Shown here piece after piece: positions 24,339 through 34,352 of a DNA stretch of 64,000 nt (positions are counted from its first letter, which is position 1; every line of letters starts with the position of its first letter). Origin of the DNA: Candidatus Cryptobacteroides faecipullorum (GTDB taxonomy: Bacteria; Bacteroidota; Bacteroidia; Bacteroidales; UBA932); contig JADIMH010000015.1 of assembly GCA_017694885.1 (NCBI GenBank), forward strand, positions 1 to 64,000, written 5' to 3'. Below the pieces are notes generated by a model that ran no database searches, was not told where the DNA came from, and worked only from the letters and a program-made list of their open reading frames with translations. Both the position numbers and the translations under genes were made by a program.

Positions 24339-26540
24339 ATGGAAAATAACAACACCAACAGTACGAACAAACTTGAAAACCTGAGCAAGTTTGCCGTAAA
24401 CCTCAACGAAAAGGCGGCACAGGGCAAGCTTGACCCGGTTATCGGAAGGGATGAGGAAATCCGGAGGGTACTCCAGATCCTGAGCCGGAGAACGAAGAAC
24501 AACCCTATTCTGGTCGGTGAGCCTGGAGTCGGCAAGACTGCCATTTCCGAGGGTATCGCCCAGAAAATCGTAGACGGCCAGGTTCCCGAGAACCTTAAAT
24601 CGAAGAAAATCTATTCGCTGGATCTCGGCGCACTGATCGCCGGCGCAAAGTATCAGGGCGAATTCGAAGAGCGGCTTAAGGGCGTGGTGAAGGAAGTCGT
24701 CGACAGCGATGGAGAGATCATCCTGTTCATAGATGAAATACATACTCTGGTAGGTGCAGGACGTACTTCCGGAGCGATGGATGCTTCCAATATCCTGAAA
24801 CCGGCTCTGGCCAGAGGGGAACTCAGGACAATAGGTTCTACTACCCTTGATGAGTATCAGAAATATTTCGAAACCGACAAGGCTCTGGAAAGAAGGTTCC
24901 AGATGGTGATGGTGGATGAACCGACTCCGGCGGAATCGATTTCTATCCTCAGGGGGCTTAAGGAGCGCTATGAGAACCATCATAAGGTGAAAATAGAGGA
25001 TGACGCTCTGATTGCGGCTGTAGAGCTTTCCCACAGATATATCACCAACAGGTTCCTGCCGGACAAGGCAATCGACCTGGTGGATGAAGCCGCCTCGAAA
25101 CTGCGTCTGGAGATGAATTCGGTTCCTGAACCTATAGATGACCTGAACAGCAAGATCAGGCAGCTGGAGATAGAAAAGGCCGCCATAAAGCGTGAAGGGG
25201 TGTCCATGAAACTTGACAAGATCAATGAAGATCTTAAGGATCTTAATTCACGGCGTGATGTCCTGATGAAGAAATGGGACGAGGAGAAGGATATCCTTTC
25301 GGGACTTCAGCAGGCGCGTCAGCAGATCGAGGACTATAAGATCCAGGCCCAGAATGCAGAACGTGCAGGCGACTACGGCAAGGTGGCGGAAATCCGTTAC
25401 GGCAAGATGGCGGACGCCAGGAAGAAGATAGAGGAACTTACCTCAAGGCAGGCTGCAATCAAGGATCCTATCATTACCGAATCCGTTACGCCGGAGGATA
25501 TCGCAGAAGTCGTGGCCAAGTGGACCGGTATCCCTGTCAAGAGGATGCTGGAAAGCGAGAGGGAAAAACTTCTGCGGATGGAATCCGAACTTCACAAGAG
25601 AGTGGTCGGTCAGGATAAGGCGATAGCGGCCGTATCGGATGCGGTGCGCAGAAGCCGGGCCGGTCTTCAGAACGAAAAACGCCCTATCGGATCATTCCTG
25701 TTTATGGGTACGACGGGAGTAGGTAAGACAGAGCTTGCCAAGGCGCTTGCCGAGTTCTTGTTCAACGATGAGAACATGATGACCCGAATCGATATGAGCG
25801 AGTATCAGGAGCGTCATTCAGTGAGCCGTCTGGTCGGTGCTCCTCCGGGATATGTCGGATATGACGAGGGCGGCCAGCTTACCGAGGCGGTAAGGCGCAA
25901 ACCGTATTCCGTCATCCTTCTGGATGAAATCGAGAAGGCGCATCCGGATGTGTTCAATATCCTGTTGCAGGTACTCGATGACGGCAGGCTTACCGACAAT
26001 AAGGGACGTACCGTGGATTTCAAGAACACTATCCTTATTATGACTTCGAATGTCGGGGCAGAGGTCATCCAGAACTATATGGAGAGACTGCCGGTAGTCG
26101 GACAGCCGGGGGCCGACCCGTCAGCGGAAAAGGCAGCCATGGCCCAAAGGGCCGAACTTATGGATGAGTGCAGGAGAGACGTCCTGGATATTTTGAAGAA
26201 GACAGTCCGGCCCGAGTTTCTGAACAGGATAGATGAAATCATCATGTTCGAGCCTCTGTCTCAGAAGGATATCCGCGAGATACTGCACTTGCAGATGAAC
26301 GGGTTGAAGAAGAAGCTTTCCGAGAACGGTGTGACCATCACGTTCACCAAAGCGTTCGAAGACTATATGAGCACCAAAGGCTACGAGCCTGCATACGGTG
26401 CGCGTCCTATAAAGAGGCTTATGCAGCGTGAACTGGTGAACATGCTGGCAAAAGCCATCCTGGACGGTCATGTCAAAAGGGATTCCGTCATCCAGGTGGA
26501 TGTCAGGGACGGACAGATAGTGATAGGCCAGGAGAAATAA
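24339..26540 (+). CDS. clpB: ClpB-type disaggregase lacking the N-terminal domain
   Basis: 733 residues. NBD1 with GEPGVGKT (~res 59) and [13 protein letters not shown] (~128); a coiled-coil middle domain (~res 265-370) of ClpB length, which separates it from ClpA and ClpC; NBD2 with GTTGVGKT (~457), [14 protein letters not shown] and the sensor-2 region YGARPIKRL. ClpB is normally about 860 residues with a Clp_N domain of some 145 residues. Here the chain starts at [17 protein letters not shown], the linker just before NBD1, and no Clp_N coding lies upstream (secG ends 177 bp away). Known: a N-domain-less isoform of ClpB is also made in E. coli by internal initiation and is active. Works with DnaK on aggregates. 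Confidence 0.93.
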   Translation: MENNNTNSTNKLENLSKFAVNLNEKAAQGKLDPVIGRDEEIRRVLQILSRRTKNNPILVGEPGVGKTAISEGIAQKIVDGQVPENLKSKKIYSLDLGALIAGAKYQGEFEERLKGVVKEVVDSDGEIILFIDEIHTLVGAGRTSGAMDASNILKPALARGELRTIGSTTLDEYQKYFETDKALERRFQMVMVDEPTPAESISILRGLKERYENHHKVKIEDDALIAAVELSHRYITNRFLPDKAIDLVDEAASKLRLEMNSVPEPIDDLNSKIRQLEIEKAAIKREGVSMKLDKINEDLKDLNSRRDVLMKKWDEEKDILSGLQQARQQIEDYKIQAQNAERAGDYGKVAEIRYGKMADARKKIEELTSRQAAIKDPIITESVTPEDIAEVVAKWTGIPVKRMLESEREKLLRMESELHKRVVGQDKAIAAVSDAVRRSRAGLQNEKRPIGSFLFMGTTGVGKTELAKALAEFLFNDENMMTRIDMSEYQERHSVSRLVGAPPGYVGYDEGGQLTEAVRRKPYSVILLDEIEKAHPDVFNILLQVLDDGRLTDNKGRTVDFKNTILIMTSNVGAEVIQNYMERLPVVGQPGADPSAEKAAMAQRAELMDECRRDVLDILKKTVRPEFLNRIDEIIMFEPLSQKDIREILHLQMNGLKKKLSENGVTITFTKAFEDYMSTKGYEPAYGARPIKRLMQRELVNMLAKAILDGHVKRDSVIQVDVRDGQIVIGQEK

Positions 26541-26552
26541 TCCTGATTTAAG

Positions 26553-26655
26553 ACGACACACCGGACCGATAATGTGAGGAAATGTTGCGCCCGCACAGGG
26601 AGGGCCCCACGAAGTGGGAGGGTTTCCGGAACATATCGGTCCGGTGTGTTGTCGT
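26553..26655 (+). ncRNA. Candidate structured RNA: 103-nt nested hairpin after clpB
   Basis: The arms pair over nearly the whole length. ACGACA and CACCGGACCGATA pair with TATCGGTCCGGTG and TGTCGT (a 3-nt bulge). Next inside come TGT with ACA, then GGAAA with TTTCC. Then CCC pairs with GGG, and at the tip CCCAC pairs with GTGGG around GAA. Internal loops separate the stems. No T-run follows on either strand, so it is not a plain terminator. It may be a stable 3' UTR of clpB or an independent small RNA. No match to SRP RNA, tmRNA, RNase P or 6S hallmarks that I can see. Confidence 0.55.
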
Positions 26656-26734
26656 ATATAGAGACTTCGGTTTGATTCTGATTTTTGATTTGAAAGACGG
26701 AAACTTTCGTTTCGCAAAAATATCGGTCTGTTTA

Positions 26735-26765
26735 CTTGGAATAATTCAAGTAATTATTAACTTTG
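26735..26765 (+). promoter_or_regulatory. Promoter of glpT
   Basis: CTTG at 26735-26738, 19 bp spacer, TAACTTTG at 26758-26765; one mismatch to the TTTG / TAnnTTTG consensus. The 261-bp gap between clpB and glpT holds only this promoter and the structured RNA. Confidence 0.6.
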
Positions 26766-26800
26766 TGCCCCAAACGAAAATATACTATATACTATAACCG

Positions 26801-28216
26801 ATGTCTAGATTCTTTGATCCGCCTGCAGCGAAGCCCCTGCTGCCTGAAGAAAAAATCAGTAAAGTTTACAAATCCATGAGATTCAGGGTCTTCATGGGTG
26901 CTTTTCTGGGATATGCCGCTTATTATCTGGTAAGGAAGAACCTTTCGCTTGCGGCTCCCGGTATGATTGAGGACGGTCTTGTCGACAAGTCCGGTGTCGG
27001 TATCGCCATGTCGGCCGTATCGATAGCCTATGCATTCAGCAAGTTCATCATGGGAAGCGTATCCGACCGTTCGGATGCAAGGAAATTCCTGGTCGTGGGG
27101 CTTGTGCTTTCCGCTTTGACAATGATGGCCGTAGGCTTCATTCCGTTCGGGGCGAACCAGGTGCTCAATGTGACCGTGATTTTCATCCTGATGCTTATCA
27201 TCGGCTGGCTTTCCGGCATGGGGTGGCCTCCTTGCGGAAGGGTCATGGCTTACTGGTTCTCGCAGAACGAGCGAAGTTTCAAGATGTCGATATGGAATAC
27301 CTCCCATACTTTCGGCGGCGGGTCTCTCGGACTTCTTGTTTCCCTGGGACTTGTAATCTTCGCCGGAATCGGCATAGAGCAGACATGGAGGGCGGCTTTC
27401 ATAGTGCCTTCGGCATTCGCCCTGGTTATAGCTGTATTCTGCTGGTGGGCCATCAGGGATACTCCGCAGTCCTGCGGGCTTCCTTCAATCAACGATTACA
27501 GGAACGACTATTCAGGGGTGAAGTCCAAAGAGACGAAAGTAGAGAAAATCCCGTTCAGGACCTTGTTCGTCGAATATGTGTTCAAGAACAGGCTTCTGTG
27601 GGTCATCGCATTTGCCAACGCTTTCGTATATATGGTCCGTTACGGAGTCGGGGACTGGGCTCCGCTGTATCTTCAGGAAATGGACATAATGACCCCGGAG
27701 CAGAGCAACCTGGCATTCGCACTGCATAACTACGCCGGAATACCCGGAACCATCATATGCGGCTGGATATCAGCCAAGTTCTTCAAGGGAAGGTGTACTC
27801 CTCCGAATGTCATTTTCATGGGTCTCGTGCTGCTTGGAACCCTGATTTACTGGCAGGCAGGCAACATGGCCGGATTTTTTGCAGGAGGTGCATCGGCAGA
27901 AGCCGTTGCGGGACTGACAAGAGGACTGATATATTTCGCACTCATTCTGGTAGGATTCTGCATTTATGGCCCGGTAGCCCTGATCGGTATCCAGGCCCTT
28001 AATCTGGTTCCGAAGAATGCTGCCGGTACCGCTGCCGGATTCGTTGGTCTGTTCGGTTATCTTTTCGGGGATGCCATTCTTTCCAAGATGCTTATGGGTA
28101 CGGTTGCCGAGAATGCCGGATGGCATGTTACCTTCATGATGCTTGCAATAGCAAGTATAGCCGCCCTCCTGCTCTGCGCCGCCACATGGAATAGCGAGAA
28201 GAAGCTTGCCGCATAA
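26801..28216 (+). CDS. glpT: Organophosphate:phosphate antiporter, glycerol-3-phosphate transporter type (MFS)
   Basis: 471 residues with about 12 membrane segments. OPA-family hallmarks: YYLVRKNLSLAAPGMIEDG with the conserved Arg near TM1, SVSDRSDARKF in the loop after TM2, GMGWPPCGRVMAYWFSQNERS, the WNTSHTFGGG region, and a C-terminal half with VRYGVGDWAPLYLQE. The family exchanges sugar or glycerol phosphate for inorganic phosphate across the inner membrane. glpT versus uhpT-like specificity cannot be settled from sequence alone; no glp genes are adjacent. Single-gene unit with its own promoter and terminator. Confidence 0.85.
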   Translation: MSRFFDPPAAKPLLPEEKISKVYKSMRFRVFMGAFLGYAAYYLVRKNLSLAAPGMIEDGLVDKSGVGIAMSAVSIAYAFSKFIMGSVSDRSDARKFLVVGLVLSALTMMAVGFIPFGANQVLNVTVIFILMLIIGWLSGMGWPPCGRVMAYWFSQNERSFKMSIWNTSHTFGGGSLGLLVSLGLVIFAGIGIEQTWRAAFIVPSAFALVIAVFCWWAIRDTPQSCGLPSINDYRNDYSGVKSKETKVEKIPFRTLFVEYVFKNRLLWVIAFANAFVYMVRYGVGDWAPLYLQEMDIMTPEQSNLAFALHNYAGIPGTIICGWISAKFFKGRCTPPNVIFMGLVLLGTLIYWQAGNMAGFFAGGASAEAVAGLTRGLIYFALILVGFCIYGPVALIGIQALNLVPKNAAGTAAGFVGLFGYLFGDAILSKMLMGTVAENAGWHVTFMMLAIASIAALLLCAATWNSEKKLAA

Positions 28217-28259
28217 GTGCCCGGACCGGTTTCCTCCAGGGCGTAGCAAGCTATATGTG

Positions 28260-28310
28260 AATTTCCTCCTGTCGTCCGGTTCCAATTCCGGCAGCAGGAG
28301 GAAATTTTTA
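28260..28310 (+). terminator. Terminator of glpT
   Basis: AATTTCCTCCTG and CAGGAGGAAATT pair around a loop that holds a small TCCGG/CCGGA-type stem; TTTTTA follows. Confidence 0.85.
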
Positions 28311-28336
28311 GGAAAAGTACTATATTTGCGGACGCT

Positions 28337-29176
28337 ATGATGTTACTGGAAATATTCGGATTTCTACGTCTGTCTTTCGCTGACATTCTGGATATTCTGC
28401 TGGTTGCACTTATCATCTATCAAGTGTTCCGGTGGATACGCGGATCGTCTGTGATCAGCAGCATATTCATGGCCATTCTCGCGCTTTATGTACTGCGGGT
28501 TGTCGTGGCTGCCCTTGACATGAGGCTCATGTCAGCAATCCTCGGTACGGTTCTGGATGTCGGAGTAATTGCGCTTATCGTCATTTTCCAGCCGGAGATC
28601 AGAAGGATACTTACCAAATTCGGAAGCAGTTACGGAATAACGGCACGCGGAAAGAGTTTCCTGAACAGGATTCTGGGTACTACGGATACCAAACTCGACA
28701 GTGAGGCTGTCAAGGAACTTACCGAGGCCTGCAGGAGCATGTCTTTGGACAAGACGGGGGCGCTTATCGTAATCCAGCATGAGACCCGTCTGGATTATAT
28801 CATAGATACAGGAGACAGGATAGACGCCAACATAAACAGGCGTCTGATCATGAACCTCTTTTTCAAGAATTCCCCTCTTCATGACGGGGCTGTCATCATC
28901 AATGACGGCCGTGTAGTGGCGGCAAGGTGCACATTGCCGATAACGGAAAAGACAGATATTCCGCCGAGTTTCGGCATGAGGCACAAGGCGGCCATAGGGA
29001 TTTCGGAAGAGACCGATGCCGATGTTATTGTCGTGTCGGAAGAGACTGGAAACATTTCGTTTGTGAAAGGAGGACAGGTAAAGCGGATAGGCAATATCAA
29101 TGAGTTGAAACTCTTGCTTACAAACTCTTTCTCGGATCAGAAGGCCGGGGACGAAAGCAAGAATGCAGGACAGTAG
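28337..29176 (+). CDS. cdaA: Diadenylate cyclase CdaA
   Basis: 279 residues. Three membrane segments (res ~12-30, 38-58, 66-86), then the DAC domain with DGAVIINDGRVVAARCTLP (~res 182) and GMRHKAAIGISEETDADVIVVSEETG (~res 215), the DGA and RHR/RHK motifs of the c-di-AMP synthases. It makes c-di-AMP from two ATP at the inner membrane, a signal for osmotic and envelope balance. A TATATTTG -7 box lies at 28321-28328, 8 bp before the ATG, so the leader is very short. mutS2 follows directly. Confidence 0.95.
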   Translation: MMLLEIFGFLRLSFADILDILLVALIIYQVFRWIRGSSVISSIFMAILALYVLRVVVAALDMRLMSAILGTVLDVGVIALIVIFQPEIRRILTKFGSSYGITARGKSFLNRILGTTDTKLDSEAVKELTEACRSMSLDKTGALIVIQHETRLDYIIDTGDRIDANINRRLIMNLFFKNSPLHDGAVIINDGRVVAARCTLPITEKTDIPPSFGMRHKAAIGISEETDADVIVVSEETGNISFVKGGQVKRIGNINELKLLLTNSFSDQKAGDESKNAGQ

Positions 29177-29177
29177 T

Positions 29178-31715
29178 ATGGCAGAAACAGATACAAGGAT
29201 CGAGCAGAAGTTAGGGTTTGACAGGATAAGGAAGATGATAGCTGACCGGTGTTCTACCGAGTATGCCGTAGAAAGGGTCGGTACTGAAAGTTTTTCTCCG
29301 GACGCCAGAGAGATAAGGCAAAGGTTGCTTCTTACCGATGAGATGCGTCTTATAATGATGTTTGAAGAGAGTTTTCCGACCTCGGGATATATCGACAGCA
29401 TCGCTTTTCTCAAACCGCTTGAGTATCCGGCGGCCCATATCGATCTCATATCTCTCAGAAAACTGAAGACAATGCTGGAGACCCTGGTCAAAGTCATCGG
29501 TTTTTTCGATGACGCAAAGGACGGGGTGTATCCGAATCTTAAACGGATGGCGGCTCCTATCGTCGGTTTCCCTGTGGTACAGCACAGGATCGAGGGGATA
29601 CTGGACCGTTTCGGCGAAGTAAAGGATACCGCTTCCGAAGAACTCTACAGTATTAGGAAATCCCTTAAAGACAAGGAGGGTGCCATTTCCAGGCGGATAA
29701 ATACCCTTCTTAAAAAAGCTCAGGAGGAAGGCATAGTAGACAAGGACGCCAGCGTGTCTGTTCGCGACGGGAAAATGCTGATTCCCGTTTCCGCAGCCAA
29801 CAAGAAAAAGATCCAGGGCTTTATCTATGACGAGTCCGCATCAGGGAAAACGGCATTCATTGAGCCTGCCGAGGTGGTGGAACTTGACAACCAGATCAAA
29901 GAGCTGAAATTTGCCGAAGGCCGTGAGATCCTGCGGATTCTTTTGGAATTCAGCGACTTTCTCAGACCATATGTTCCGGATCTTCTTGTCGCGTCCGAAT
30001 ATCTCGGAGAGATCGATTTCATAATGGCGAAAGCCCAGGTGGCCCTTGACATAATAGCAGGAATGCCTCTTATTTCCGACAACGGGGAGATGCACCTCAG
30101 GAAAGCCAGGCATCCTCTTCTGGAAAAGGCCCTTAAAAAGGACAGGAAGGAGATAGTTCCGCTTACAGTAACACTTACTCCCCGGAAACATATCCTTCTG
30201 ATATCCGGTCCGAATGCCGGAGGCAAGTCAGTTTGCCTGAAGACGGTAGGACTTCTGCAGTACATGTTCCAGTGGGGAATGCTCGTCCCGACTTCCGAGA
30301 CATCGGAACTTCCTGTGTTCGACAGGATTATTGTAAGTATCGGTGATGACCAGTCTCTTGACAATGATCTTAGTACATACAGTTCGTTCCTTGCCGACAT
30401 GAAAGGGATGCTGCAGGTTTCGGACAGCCGGACACTGGTCCTGATAGATGAATTCGGGTCCGGTACCGAGCCTGCGGCAGGAGGTGCCATAGCAGAGGCT
30501 CTGCTCAGTGAGATAGACCGGCGCGGCGTCTACGGTGTGATAACTACGCACTATACCAATCTTAAGATGTACGCATCCGGAAATACCGGAGTCGAAAACG
30601 GAGCAATGATGTTCGATGTGAAGAATATAGCCCCTCTGTTCAAGCTCGAGACCGGTCTTCCTGGAAATTCTTTCGCATTCGAGCTTGCCAGGAAAATGGG
30701 TCTTCCGGAGGCTATAGTAAAGGATGCCGAGACCAGAGCCGGGGAGAATTTCGTGGATATCGAAAGGAATCTGCGTAAAATAGCGCGCAACCGCCGTGCC
30801 CTGGATGAAAAGCTGGAGAGGATAAAGAATACGGACAGGACGCTCGAGAGCATTACGGACCGTTACCAGAAGGAACTTCAGGACATAAAGAAAATGAAGA
30901 AAGAGATTCTGGACCAGGCCCGTCAGGAGGCGGATGATATTATCAAAGGGGCCAACAGGCAGGTGGAGAATACGATCCGTACCATAAAGGAGGCGCAGGC
31001 GGAGAAAGAGATTACCCAGGAGGCCAGGAAAGAACTGCAGAATTTCGTTTCGGTGCTGGCCCAGAAGAAGGCACAGGAGCAGAAGGATAAGGATGATTAT
31101 ATAGAAAGGAAGATAAAGCAGCTCGATGCCCGAAGGGAACGCGCCCGTCTCAGGAAAGAAAGGAAAGCTGATGAGAAAACCCGTAAGGAAATGGAACAGG
31201 AGCGGCTGGAGCAGGAGCGGCTGGAAGCTTTCCGGAATGCTCCTCTGAAAGTCGGTGAGAAGGTCCGGCTGAAAGCGGGCGGCATGGTCGGGGAAGTGGT
31301 CAAACTTTCATCCAAGAACATCATTGTCAATATCGGCAACATCAGCACCAAGATATCGCCCGAGAAAGTTGAAAGGATAAGTTCCAACGAATACAGGCAG
31401 GTGCTGAAAGAGGCTCCACGTAAGACGTCGGACGTGAAATACGATTCTTCGATTTCGGAAAGAAAACTTAATTTCAGTCCTGAGATAGATGTCCGCGGAG
31501 AGAGGCTGAATGACGCTATCGACAAGGTGATGCATTATGTGGACGATGCCATAATGCTCGGCATGCCGAGTGTAAGGATAATCCACGGAAAAGGGACCGG
31601 TGTCCTGCGGGAGGAGATACAGAAATTTTTAAAGACCGTGCCGGGAGTGGCGTCCGTAGCCGACGAGCATATCCAGTTCGGGGGAACGGGAGTGACTGTA
31701 GTGACCTTCGATTAG
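29178..31715 (+). CDS. mutS2: Endonuclease MutS2
   Basis: About 845 residues. An earlier ATG at 29163 would overlap cdaA by 14 bp and add five residues; the ATG at 29178 right after the cdaA stop is equally plausible. Core and lever domains lead to the ATPase with GPNAGGKS (~res 345), a DDQSLDNDLSTYSSFL stretch, and VLIDEFGSGTEPAAGGA Walker B. A long coiled coil (~res 530-690) follows, a KOW-like region, and the C-terminal Smr nuclease domain with HGKGTGVLREEI (~res 805). It blocks recombination intermediates or splits stalled ribosomes in other phyla; not mismatch repair. Confidence 0.95.
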   Translation: MAETDTRIEQKLGFDRIRKMIADRCSTEYAVERVGTESFSPDAREIRQRLLLTDEMRLIMMFEESFPTSGYIDSIAFLKPLEYPAAHIDLISLRKLKTMLETLVKVIGFFDDAKDGVYPNLKRMAAPIVGFPVVQHRIEGILDRFGEVKDTASEELYSIRKSLKDKEGAISRRINTLLKKAQEEGIVDKDASVSVRDGKMLIPVSAANKKKIQGFIYDESASGKTAFIEPAEVVELDNQIKELKFAEGREILRILLEFSDFLRPYVPDLLVASEYLGEIDFIMAKAQVALDIIAGMPLISDNGEMHLRKARHPLLEKALKKDRKEIVPLTVTLTPRKHILLISGPNAGGKSVCLKTVGLLQYMFQWGMLVPTSETSELPVFDRIIVSIGDDQSLDNDLSTYSSFLADMKGMLQVSDSRTLVLIDEFGSGTEPAAGGAIAEALLSEIDRRGVYGVITTHYTNLKMYASGNTGVENGAMMFDVKNIAPLFKLETGLPGNSFAFELARKMGLPEAIVKDAETRAGENFVDIERNLRKIARNRRALDEKLERIKNTDRTLESITDRYQKELQDIKKMKKEILDQARQEADDIIKGANRQVENTIRTIKEAQAEKEITQEARKELQNFVSVLAQKKAQEQKDKDDYIERKIKQLDARRERARLRKERKADEKTRKEMEQERLEQERLEAFRNAPLKVGEKVRLKAGGMVGEVVKLSSKNIIVNIGNISTKISPEKVERISSNEYRQVLKEAPRKTSDVKYDSSISERKLNFSPEIDVRGERLNDAIDKVMHYVDDAIMLGMPSVRIIHGKGTGVLREEIQKFLKTVPGVASVADEHIQFGGTGVTVVTFD

Positions 31716-31750
31716 CAAGGTGCCGGCTGGAATGTTGAATTTATAAAGGA

Positions 31751-32242
31751 ATGCATAACGGACTGAAGAAATACCTGGGATGGAAACAGGTCGGCGGAGT
31801 AGTGGTCCTGACGGTTTTCATCATAGTGCTTCTGGTGAGGATATTTTCCGGAAGCGGGAAAGCCGCGGATTTTACGGAATCCGGAACGGCCGGACCGGAG
31901 CAGGTGCTTTCGGAATTCTACACTTCATTGATTTCAGGCGATACGGACGGAGCCATGATGTATTGTGATTCGACTGCTGCGGTCATGGAATACATCCGTG
32001 ATTTTGAAACGAATGCCGCACGGTTGCTTGAGGAGGAAAAGGGTGCCCTTTCCATAATTTCAGATATGGTAAAGGTGGAAGTTTCCGGAATGAAGAAATC
32101 CGGAAGAACCGTATTGTCGCTGGAATACAGCCTGATACTTGATGAAGGGAAGGGACAGGAATCCTCGGCAGAGAAACATAGGGCCGCGGAGATGAGATTG
32201 GAGGAGGGGAAGTGGAAAATAACAGGCATAACCGCACGTTAG
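31751..32242 (+). CDS. Membrane-anchored NTF2-like/DUF4878-type protein
   Basis: 163 residues. A single membrane anchor (GGVVVLTVFIIVLLVRIF, res ~15-33) is followed by a small domain: PEQVLSEFYTSLISGDTDGAMMYCD, then KVEVSGMKKSGRTVLSLEYSLIL and EEGKWKITGI. This is the NTF2-like/DUF4878 pattern (helix, then curved sheet). Function unknown. Its 3' end overlaps yraN by 31 bp, and it follows mutS2 by 35 bp, so all three appear cotranscribed. Confidence 0.7.
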   Translation: MHNGLKKYLGWKQVGGVVVLTVFIIVLLVRIFSGSGKAADFTESGTAGPEQVLSEFYTSLISGDTDGAMMYCDSTAAVMEYIRDFETNAARLLEEEKGALSIISDMVKVEVSGMKKSGRTVLSLEYSLILDEGKGQESSAEKHRAAEMRLEEGKWKITGITAR

Positions 32243-32595
32243 GCCGGGAAGGCGAGGATATTTCCTGCCGGTACCTTGTGGAGCAGGGCCATGTGATACT
32301 CGACAGGAACTGGAGGGCAGGTCATCTGGAGATAGACATCGTGAGCATGGACAGGGTTGGCATTCATTTTGTCGAGGTCAAGAGCCGGTCGGTGCCGTTC
32401 GAAGCCAGTCCGCAGGAAAGCGTGACTCGCATCAAGCAGAAACGGCTTTGCAGTGCGGCCAAAGGATATATCTCCAGAAAAGGCCGGACGTTGCCGGCGG
32501 ATCTGGAATGTCATTTTGACATTGTGGCGGTGGTTTTCGACAGGGACAGGACACAGATAAGGTTTTTCCCGGATGCTTTTATACCCGGGATATGA
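32212..32595 (+). CDS. yraN: YraN family protein (UPF0102, nuclease-like fold)
   Basis: 127 residues. The family core is clear: GREGEDISCRYLVEQGHVILDRNWRAGHLEIDIVSMDRVGIHFVEVKSRS, with the restriction-endonuclease-like E, D and EVK residues, then PQESVTRIKQKRLCSAAKGYI. Function is not settled; a role with DNA processing is inferred from the fold. It starts within the preceding gene (31-bp overlap). Confidence 0.9.
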   Translation: MENNRHNRTLGREGEDISCRYLVEQGHVILDRNWRAGHLEIDIVSMDRVGIHFVEVKSRSVPFEASPQESVTRIKQKRLCSAAKGYISRKGRTLPADLECHFDIVAVVFDRDRTQIRFFPDAFIPGI

Positions 32596-32619
32596 AAATA
32601 TGAATCAAACACTCGAAAC

Positions 32620-33714
32620 ATGGATAATAACCACTATTGTGTAATCATGGCTGGCGGGAACGGCTCCCGTTTGTGGCCGGCCAGCACTACTGCCCGACCG
32701 AAGCAGTTCATGGATATTGCCGAAACAGGGAAGACTTCCATCAGAAGCACTTATGACAGATTTTCAGCTATCGTTCCAAAAGAAAACATTCTGGTGGTCA
32801 CGGTCAGGAGATATAAGGATCTGGTCCTTGAGAATCTTCCTGAACTGAAAGAGGAAAACCTCCTTCTTGAGCCATATGCCAGGGATACCGCCCCGTGCAT
32901 AGCGTATTCCGCATACAGACTTTTCAAAAGAGACCCGAAAGCGACTATGGTCGTCACGCCTGCCGACCACCTTATCGATGATAACGAGGATTTCAGGGAG
33001 GCTATAGGCAAAGCTATAGAGTTCGCTTCCGGGAACGATGTGCTGATGACCCTCGGCATCACCCCTACCAGACCGGATCCCAATTTCGGATATATCCAGA
33101 TCGCAGGAGGAAGCGCCGCTTCCCGGAAAGGAGGGGCGATAAAAGTGAAGACGTTCACAGAAAAGCCCGATATGTCTCTGGCCAAGGTCTTTATCGACAG
33201 CGGGGAGTTCTTCTGGAATTCGGGCATCTTTGTATGGAAGGCTGAAACCATCATACGTGAAATGGAAAAGCACATGCCGGAAGTTACCAGGGTATTCTCC
33301 GGCTGGGAGCATGCAATAGGCTCTCCGATGGAGGAAGAATTCATCAGCAGGGCATATACAGACTGCATAAAGATATCCATCGATTACGGAGTGATGGAAA
33401 AGACGGACAAGGCCTGGCTGTATCCGGCCGTATTCAAATGGTCCGATGTCGGCACCTGGGAATCCCTGTACGGGTGCATCGGAGAAAAAGACGGCTGCGG
33501 GAATATATTCAATACGGACAAGGCGCTGACTGAAGGGTGCAGCAATACGGTGATGTATTCGGAAACAAAAGACAAGCTGATTGCGGTAAAAGGTCTGGAC
33601 AATTATGTGGTCATCGATACCGGAAAGGCCCTTCTGATATGTCCGAAGGACGACAAGAGACTGAAGGAATTCACGGCCCGTCTGTCTATGCCTGGCTTCG
33701 AAAACTACAGATGA
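32620..33714 (+). CDS. manC: Mannose-1-phosphate guanylyltransferase
   Basis: 364 residues, the short form without the phosphomannose isomerase domain. Nucleotide-binding start VIMAGGNGSRLWPASTTARPKQF, then TPADHLIDD (~res 110), FTEKPDM (~180), FFWNSGIFVWK (~200) and FKWSDVGTWESLY (~280). Makes GDP-mannose from mannose-1-phosphate and GTP for capsule, LPS or protein glycans. It is 24 bp after yraN. The mannose operon 2 kb downstream is separately promoted. Confidence 0.94.
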   Translation: MDNNHYCVIMAGGNGSRLWPASTTARPKQFMDIAETGKTSIRSTYDRFSAIVPKENILVVTVRRYKDLVLENLPELKEENLLLEPYARDTAPCIAYSAYRLFKRDPKATMVVTPADHLIDDNEDFREAIGKAIEFASGNDVLMTLGITPTRPDPNFGYIQIAGGSAASRKGGAIKVKTFTEKPDMSLAKVFIDSGEFFWNSGIFVWKAETIIREMEKHMPEVTRVFSGWEHAIGSPMEEEFISRAYTDCIKISIDYGVMEKTDKAWLYPAVFKWSDVGTWESLYGCIGEKDGCGNIFNTDKALTEGCSNTVMYSETKDKLIAVKGLDNYVVIDTGKALLICPKDDKRLKEFTARLSMPGFENYR

Positions 33715-33801
33715 TACCGGGATTCCGGGGCTTCACGGCATTACAGGAGGAGCCGAAAGGTGTGCCGAAAATAGGGAAAAAGATATAAAATACATAATAC
33801 C

Positions 33802-34254
33802 ATGTCATTAGAAAAACAGATACAGGCAGACATGATGTCTGCAATGAAAGCGCATGAAGCCGTACGGCTGGCGGCTTTAAGAGGAATAAAGGCGGCGATC
33901 CTTCTTGCAAAGACTTCAGAAGGAGGAACCGGAGAAGTTACGGATGCCGATATAGTGAAAATTATCCAGAAACTGGTCAAGCAGCGTAAGGAAAGCGCAG
34001 AGATCTATTCCGGACAGAACAGGCCGGAACTTGCCGAAAACGAACTTGCCGAGGCTGCCGCCATGGAGGTTTACCTTCCAAAACAGCTGGGAGAGGAAGA
34101 AGTAAGGGAAATCCTCAAGGGCATAATATCCGAGGTGGGGGCATCAAAGCCCTCCGATATGGGCAAGGTCATGGGAGTCGCCACCAAGAGGCTTGCGGGC
34201 CAGGCTGACGGGAAGATGATCAGCACATTGGTAAAGGCGCTGTTGGCCGAATAG
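33802..34254 (+). CDS. GatB/YqeY domain protein
   Basis: 150 residues covering the whole YqeY domain: LEKQIQADMMSAMKAHEAVRLAALRGIKAAI, IVKIIQKLVKQRKESAEIY, LAENELAEAAAMEVYLPKQL and MGKVMGVATKRLAGQADGKMISTLVKALL. It resembles the tail domain of GatB, the amidotransferase subunit that binds tRNA, but its stand-alone role is not known. It lies 87 bp after manC and is followed by a strong terminator. Confidence 0.9.
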   Translation: MSLEKQIQADMMSAMKAHEAVRLAALRGIKAAILLAKTSEGGTGEVTDADIVKIIQKLVKQRKESAEIYSGQNRPELAENELAEAAAMEVYLPKQLGEEEVREILKGIISEVGASKPSDMGKVMGVATKRLAGQADGKMISTLVKALLAE

Positions 34255-34275
34255 AAGCGGCATTAGGCCGATTTA

Positions 34276-34324
34276 TTACAAGACAGGGGACCGGAATCCA
34301 TCCGGCCCCCTGTCTTGTAATTTC
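34276..34324 (+). terminator. Terminator after yqeY
   Basis: TTACAAGACAGGGG-CCGGA pairs with TCCGG-CCCCTGTCTTGTAA around ATCCA, one of the longest stems here, followed by TTTC. Confidence 0.85.
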
Positions 34325-34352
34325 ATTAACGGATAAAGAATTATGGATAAAT

